A stretch of DNA of 9,260 bases, taken from contig DXCY01000166.1 in the NCBI GenBank assembly GCA_019115725.1, forward strand, positions 1 through 9,260. The letters run 5' to 3'. Within the stretch, counting starts at the first letter, position 1. Each line of letters begins with the position of its first letter. This document shows, piece after piece, positions 5,918 to 9,260 of the stretch. This DNA comes from Candidatus Luteimonas excrementigallinarum (GTDB taxonomy: Bacteria > Pseudomonadota > Gammaproteobacteria > Xanthomonadales > Xanthomonadaceae). A program made the position numbers and the translations under genes. Under the pieces are notes generated by a model that ran no database searches, was not told the DNA's origin, and worked only from the letters and a program-made list of their open reading frames with translations.

Positions 5918-8524
5918 TCAGTAGCGGAACCGCAGGGTCATGCCGTAGGTCCGCGGTGCACCCAGGTAGGTATTCCACGACTGGGCCTGGATGGGCGCAT
6001 CGATGCCCACCTGCTTGTAGGTCTCGTCGGTGAGGTTCTGGCCCCAGAACTCGACCATCCAGCCCCGGTCCTGGCGGCCGAAGCCCAGGCGGGCGTTGAG
6101 CAGCGTGTAGGCCTCCTGCTCCTTCTGCGGGTCCAGGTCCGATCCGGTGTTGTAATCGGACATGTACTTGGCGCCGATGTTGAAGCGCCCCAGCAGGTTG
6201 GAGCCGATGTCCCACTCATAGGTGACCGAGGCGTTGCCGGACCACTCGGGCGCGAAGCTCATCTGGTTGCCCGGCAGCAGGGCCAGGTCGGGATCCGGCA
6301 GCAGGTCGTTGCCGTACTCGGTCTTCGCATAGGTCAGGCCGCCCTGGATCATCAGCCCCTGCACGCCCGGCTGCCACAGCACGTCCATGTCCACGCCGGT
6401 GGAGGTCACCTTCGGGATCGAACGCACCACGAAGGCCGTGCCGAGGAAGCTGTTGAGCTGGAAGTCCTCGTACTCCTGGTGGAACAGCGCCGCGTTGAAC
6501 AGCAGGTTGCCGTCGGCCCAGGTGGTCTTCATGCCCAGCTCGTAGCTGTCCACGAACTCACCCGGAAAGTGCGTGTCGTCCTGCGGGGTGATGCCCACCT
6601 GCACGCGGTCCAGGTTGAAGCCGCCGCCCTTGTAGCCGCGCGCCGCCGACACGTAGCCCATCACGTCATCGGAGAAGTCGTAGGCCACCTTCAGCGTGCC
6701 CGACCATTCCTTCTCGGTCCGCTCCTGGCGGGTCTCGCGCCCGTGGTGCAGCACGTTGGCCCAGGGCAGGCACATGAAGCCGGCCACCTGCTGGATGGCC
6801 GGGCTCAGCTGCGGGAGCATCTGCGCCATCAGCTGCTGCTGCAGCGCCGGCGGCAGGTTGGCGAAGCCGTCGACGCGGCCGATCATCGCCCCGCCCACGG
6901 CGGCCGCCGGGTCGGACAGGGTGATGCCGCAGGCGGCACTGCCGTTGGGATTGGTGAAGTGGGAATCGAGGGTCTTCTTCTCGTGGGTGTAGCGCAGGCC
7001 CAGGGTGATATCCAGCGCATCGTTCACGTGGAAGGTGTTGTTGGTGAAGACCGCCGTGCTCTTGGCGTTCTGCGCGTAGCGATCGTGGGCCCCCACCCCC
7101 GCGTAGTTGGTACCGAACGGCCGCCCGGTGACCTCCGACAGGAACGTGGCCGGGTTGGCCGTGTTCACGCTCAGGCCCAGCGGGCCGACCGCCTGCTGCA
7201 GACCCGCCACCGCCTGCGACAGGCCGGCCAGCACCTGGCTGCCCACCAGGGTGGACAGGTACGGTTCGTACGCCGCGCCCATGTGGTAGGAGTCGTTGCG
7301 GGCCAGGTCTTCATCGGAATAGAACACGCCCACCATCCAGTCCAGCCGGTCGGTGGAGCCGGTCAGGCGGAGTTCCTGGCTGAAGGTGTCGAACGCCACC
7401 AGCGAATAATCCTCGTCCGCCGGCCGGAACATGATGTCCGCCGCGCTGTAGTCGAAGTCGATGCTGGTGATCGCGTCCCAGGTGCGCGCCGCGGTGATCG
7501 AGGTCAGCACGGCATTGTTGGCCCACGGCGTGGTCCAGTTGATTTCGGCCGAGACGCCCTTGTCCTTAAGATCCTGCTCTGAAGTCCGGTTGGCATACGC
7601 CAGGCGCTGCTCCAGGTCCGGCACCGGGATGATGCCCTCCCCGCCCGGGGTCAGCGCATCGATGATGTCCGCGGTCGGTCCACGATGTGTGGTCAGGCTG
7701 ACGCAGCAGCTTTCCTCGCGGCTGGCGTAATCACCGGCCAGGTTGATGGTCAGGTCCGGCGTGGGCTCGAGCAGCAGCTGTGCGCGCACCGCGTGGTAAT
7801 TCTGGTCGGCGTCATCATCCTGGGTGCGCGGGCCGTTGGCGGTGAACACGTTGTCGACGCCATCGCGCTTGCGCTTGGTGGCATAGATGCGGAAGGCCGC
7901 GTTCTCACCCAGCGCATCGTTGTAGGACCCTGACACCCCCATCAGGCCGTAATTGCCCACGGTGATCTCGCCCTCGGCCTCCTGGGTGTAGGACGGCTTG
8001 CGGGTCACCACGTTGATCACGCCAGCCGAGGTGTTCTTGCCGAACACCGTGCCCTGCGGGCCCTTGAGCACCTCGATCCGCTCCAGCTCGCCAAGGTCAC
8101 CGAAGCCCACGCTGTTGCGGGCCCGGTAGACACCGTCGATCACCACGCCCACCGACGATTCAAGCCCCGGGTTGTCACCCACCGTGCCGATGCCGCGGAT
8201 GCGGGCGGTGGTCTGGGCTGCTGACTGGGTGCTGGTGACAGTCAGGCCCGGCACCAGCACCTGCATGTCCTTGATGTCGCGCACGCCGGTATCCACGAGC
8301 AGCTGCTCAGGCAGCACGTTGATCACGATCGGCACGTCCTGCAGCGCTTCCTCGCGCTTCTGTGCAGTGACCACCATGGTGGCCAGCGTGGCGGGCTGTT
8401 CATCGCGGTCATTGGCCGCAGCCCCCGCATCCTGCGCCTGGGCAAGCGGAGCCTGTGACAGTGCAACGAGGCCGGCGAGCACGGCGGTCGCCAGGAGATT
8501 GCGTTGCGGTTGGATCGATTGCAT
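5918..8524 (-). CDS. TonB-dependent outer-membrane receptor
   Basis: 22-strand beta-barrel receptor with an N-terminal plug that imports a scarce ligand (siderophore, haem, vitamin or glycan; not identifiable here) using TonB energy. It has 868 residues. A signal peptide (QPQRN, then a hydrophobic stretch LLATAVLAGLVAL) is probably cleaved after Ala30 (LAQA|QDA). The TonB-box-like TMVVTAQK is at 49-56. Plug motifs are ARIRGIGTVGDNPG (107-120), VLKGPQGTVFGKNT (152-165) and INVVTRKP (170-177). C-terminal barrel motifs are GYKGGGFN (630-637) and NLTDETY (830-836), ending RFRY with a terminal aromatic residue. Long extracellular inserts occur at about 420-475 and 530-595, with Cys pairs at 273-274 and 532/584. 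The ATG at 8524 is chosen because GGGGGA lies 8 nt upstream. ATG 8533 would sit directly on that G-run. No sigma/anti-sigma or hydrolase partner is adjacent, so context does not reveal the substrate. Confidence 0.95.
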   Translation of the reverse strand: MQSIQPQRNLLATAVLAGLVALSQAPLAQAQDAGAAANDRDEQPATLATMVVTAQKREEALQDVPIVINVLPEQLLVDTGVRDIKDMQVLVPGLTVTSTQSAAQTTARIRGIGTVGDNPGLESSVGVVIDGVYRARNSVGFGDLGELERIEVLKGPQGTVFGKNTSAGVINVVTRKPSYTQEAEGEITVGNYGLMGVSGSYNDALGENAAFRIYATKRKRDGVDNVFTANGPRTQDDDADQNYHAVRAQLLLEPTPDLTINLAGDYASREESCCVSLTTHRGPTADIIDALTPGGEGIIPVPDLEQRLAYANRTSEQDLKDKGVSAEINWTTPWANNAVLTSITAARTWDAITSIDFDYSAADIMFRPADEDYSLVAFDTFSQELRLTGSTDRLDWMVGVFYSDEDLARNDSYHMGAAYEPYLSTLVGSQVLAGLSQAVAGLQQAVGPLGLSVNTANPATFLSEVTGRPFGTNYAGVGAHDRYAQNAKSTAVFTNNTFHVNDALDITLGLRYTHEKKTLDSHFTNPNGSAACGITLSDPAAAVGGAMIGRVDGFANLPPALQQQLMAQMLPQLSPAIQQVAGFMCLPWANVLHHGRETRQERTEKEWSGTLKVAYDFSDDVMGYVSAARGYKGGGFNLDRVQVGITPQDDTHFPGEFVDSYELGMKTTWADGNLLFNAALFHQEYEDFQLNSFLGTAFVVRSIPKVTSTGVDMDVLWQPGVQGLMIQGGLTYAKTEYGNDLLPDPDLALLPGNQMSFAPEWSGNASVTYEWDIGSNLLGRFNIGAKYMSDYNTGSDLDPQKEQEAYTLLNARLGFGRQDRGWMVEFWGQNLTDETYKQVGIDAPIQAQSWNTYLGAPRTYGMTLRFRY

Positions 8525-8532
8525 GGATGACA

Positions 8533-8538
8533 TCCCCC
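8533..8538 (-). promoter_or_regulatory. Ribosome binding site deciding the receptor start
   Basis: GGGGGA on the minus strand lies 8 nt before ATG 8524. Its last base is also the A of the alternative in-frame ATG at 8533, which therefore has no usable binding site. The shorter start gives a compact signal peptide with a basic n-region (QPQRN). Confidence 0.6.
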
Positions 8539-8568
8539 AAACCAGTTGATCGAGTCGACAAGACGGTA

Positions 8569-8584
8569 CGGACATGACTGTCCG
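8569..8584. promoter_or_regulatory. Perfect 6-bp inverted repeat in the receptor leader region
   Basis: CGGACA (8569-8574) and TGTCCG (8579-8584) flank TGAC, 44 bp before the receptor ATG. It is either an operator for a repressor or a leader hairpin. It does not resemble a Fur box, which is AT-rich. The rest of the 192-bp gap shows no clear sigma-70 promoter. The best candidate -10 is TAGCTT on the minus strand near 8638-8643, with no good -35. Confidence 0.35.
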
Positions 8585-8688
8585 CAGTGGTTGTCGGCTT
8601 CGGTCCCGGTGGGGGGCGTGACCTGTGCCTTGCGGAAAAGCTAGCACACTTCCAAACGCAAGCGTATGGGTAGGAGACGGCCGCACTG

Positions 8689-8709
8689 CCGGCGCGCTGC
8701 AGGCGCCGG
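8689..8709 (-). repeat. Hairpin downstream of lolD
   Basis: CCGGCGC (8689-8695) and GCGCCGG (8703-8709) form a perfect 7-bp inverted repeat with a 7-base loop, seven bases after the lolD stop. No U-run follows in the lolD transcript, so it is at best a non-canonical terminator. Confidence 0.45.
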
Positions 8710-8716
8710 ACCCGGG

Positions 8717-9260
8717 TCAGTCGGCGTCCTGCGGCAGCGGCCGCAGCTTGCCCTCGTGCAGTTCCAGCACCCGGTCCAGGCGCCGGGCCAGGCGGCGGTC
8801 ATGGGTCACCATCACCAGGCTGGTGCGCTGCTCGCGGTTGAGCTCGAGCATGAGATCGAACACGATCGCCGCGGTCTTCTCATCGAGGTTGCCGGTCGGC
8901 TCGTCGCCCAGCACGCAGGCCGGCCGGTTGACCAGGGCCCGCGCCACCGCTGCCCGCTGGCGTTCACCGCCGGACAGCTCGCCCGGCTTGTGGCCAAGGC
9001 GCGGCCCAAGGCCCACCGCTTCCAGCAGGGCCCGCGCCCGGTCGGAGGCATCCTTCACCTCCGCGCCGGACAGCAGCACCGGCAGCATCACGTTTTCCAG
9101 CGCGGTGAACTCGGGCAGCAGGTGGTGGAACTGGTACACGAACCCCAACGCACGGTTGCGCAGCTGGCCGCGGGCGGCATCGGACAGCGCGCTCATGCGC
9201 TGCCCGTCCACGAACACCTCGCCCGTGGTGGGCGTGTCCAGCCCGCCCAGCAGGTGCAGC
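8717..9260 (-). CDS. lolD: Lipoprotein-release ABC transporter ATPase LolD (N-terminus outside window)
   Basis: ATPase subunit of the LolCDE complex, which extracts outer-membrane lipoproteins from the inner membrane and hands them to LolA. About 181 residues are visible and the frame stays open to the window edge, beginning LHLLGGLDTPTTGEV. Walker A lies just outside. Visible ABC motifs in order are the Q-loop VYQFHHLLPEFTALENV, signature LSGGERQRAAVARAL, Walker B ACVLGDEPTGNLD and H-loop VMVTHD. The QFHHLLPEFTALENVMLP segment and LLHLLGGLDTP are typical of LolD rather than FtsE or MacB. Translation does not begin at the GTG at 9217, because the conserved residues continue upstream. lolC/E would be expected beyond the right edge. 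The following gene, the TonB receptor, starts 192 bp downstream with its own leader. Confidence 0.93.
   Translation of the reverse strand, partial: LHLLGGLDTPTTGEVFVDGQRMSALSDAARGQLRNRALGFVYQFHHLLPEFTALENVMLPVLLSGAEVKDASDRARALLEAVGLGPRLGHKPGELSGGERQRAAVARALVNRPACVLGDEPTGNLDEKTAAIVFDLMLELNREQRTSLVMVTHDRRLARRLDRVLELHEGKLRPLPQDAD

Noticed and set aside
5660..7582. 640-residue open frame on the plus strand, antisense to the receptor gene
   Set aside because: It is His/Gly/Val/Arg-rich with no recognisable domain, lies opposite a clear TonB receptor and pncC, and is the expected result of high-GC codon usage on the other strand.
8525..8686. Longer receptor beginning at 8686
   Set aside because: It would bury the signal peptide 54 residues into the protein. 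The start at 8524 has a ribosome binding site and a normal signal peptide.

Overview
This is an ordinary-looking, GC-rich stretch of chromosome from a gammaproteobacterium. It most likely comes from the Xanthomonadaceae/Lysobacteraceae (Stenotrophomonas, Luteimonas, Lysobacter or Pseudoxanthomonas type). The evidence is the lexA-recA-recX-alaS gene order, the Xanthomonas-like RecA, RecX and LexA sequences, and a LexA operator of the TTAG-N6-TACTA class described for Xylella/Xanthomonas in place of the E. coli CTG-N10-CAG box. Every gene I can support lies on the minus strand, so transcription runs from high to low coordinates. The long plus-strand open frames are antisense shadows.

Layout in transcription order: (1) 9260-8717, the C-terminal three quarters of lolD, the ATPase of the lipoprotein-release ABC transporter; (2) 8524-5918, a TonB-dependent outer-membrane receptor with a signal peptide, followed by paired hairpins and a convincing intrinsic terminator; (3) 5787-5290, a stand-alone PncC/CinA C-terminal-type amidase, then 5246-3561, an ABC1/AarF/UbiB-family kinase-like protein, probably co-transcribed; (4) 3501-2827, lexA with its own promoter and a perfect LexA box that almost touches the start codon; (5) 2672-1620, recA, with a degenerate LexA-like box in its leader, then 1543-980, recX; (6) 831-1, the first 277 residues of alaS.

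The lexA-recA-recX block is a self-contained SOS control module. RecA filaments on damaged DNA trigger LexA self-cleavage, LexA represses its own promoter and probably recA, and RecX restrains RecA filaments. PncC recycles the NMN made by NAD-dependent DNA ligase, so it has a loose link to DNA repair. The UbiB-like protein points to ubiquinone or membrane lipid metabolism. LolD and the TonB receptor belong to the cell envelope.

I found no mobile element, CRISPR array, tRNA or rRNA, and no sign of a novel multi-gene system. The points most worth a second look are regulatory: the likely leaderless lexA transcript with an operator over its -10, the divergent recA box, a GC-rich hairpin at nearly every gene junction (only one with a U-tract in the sense direction), and an intrinsic-terminator-like element at the recA stop codon that points the wrong way.
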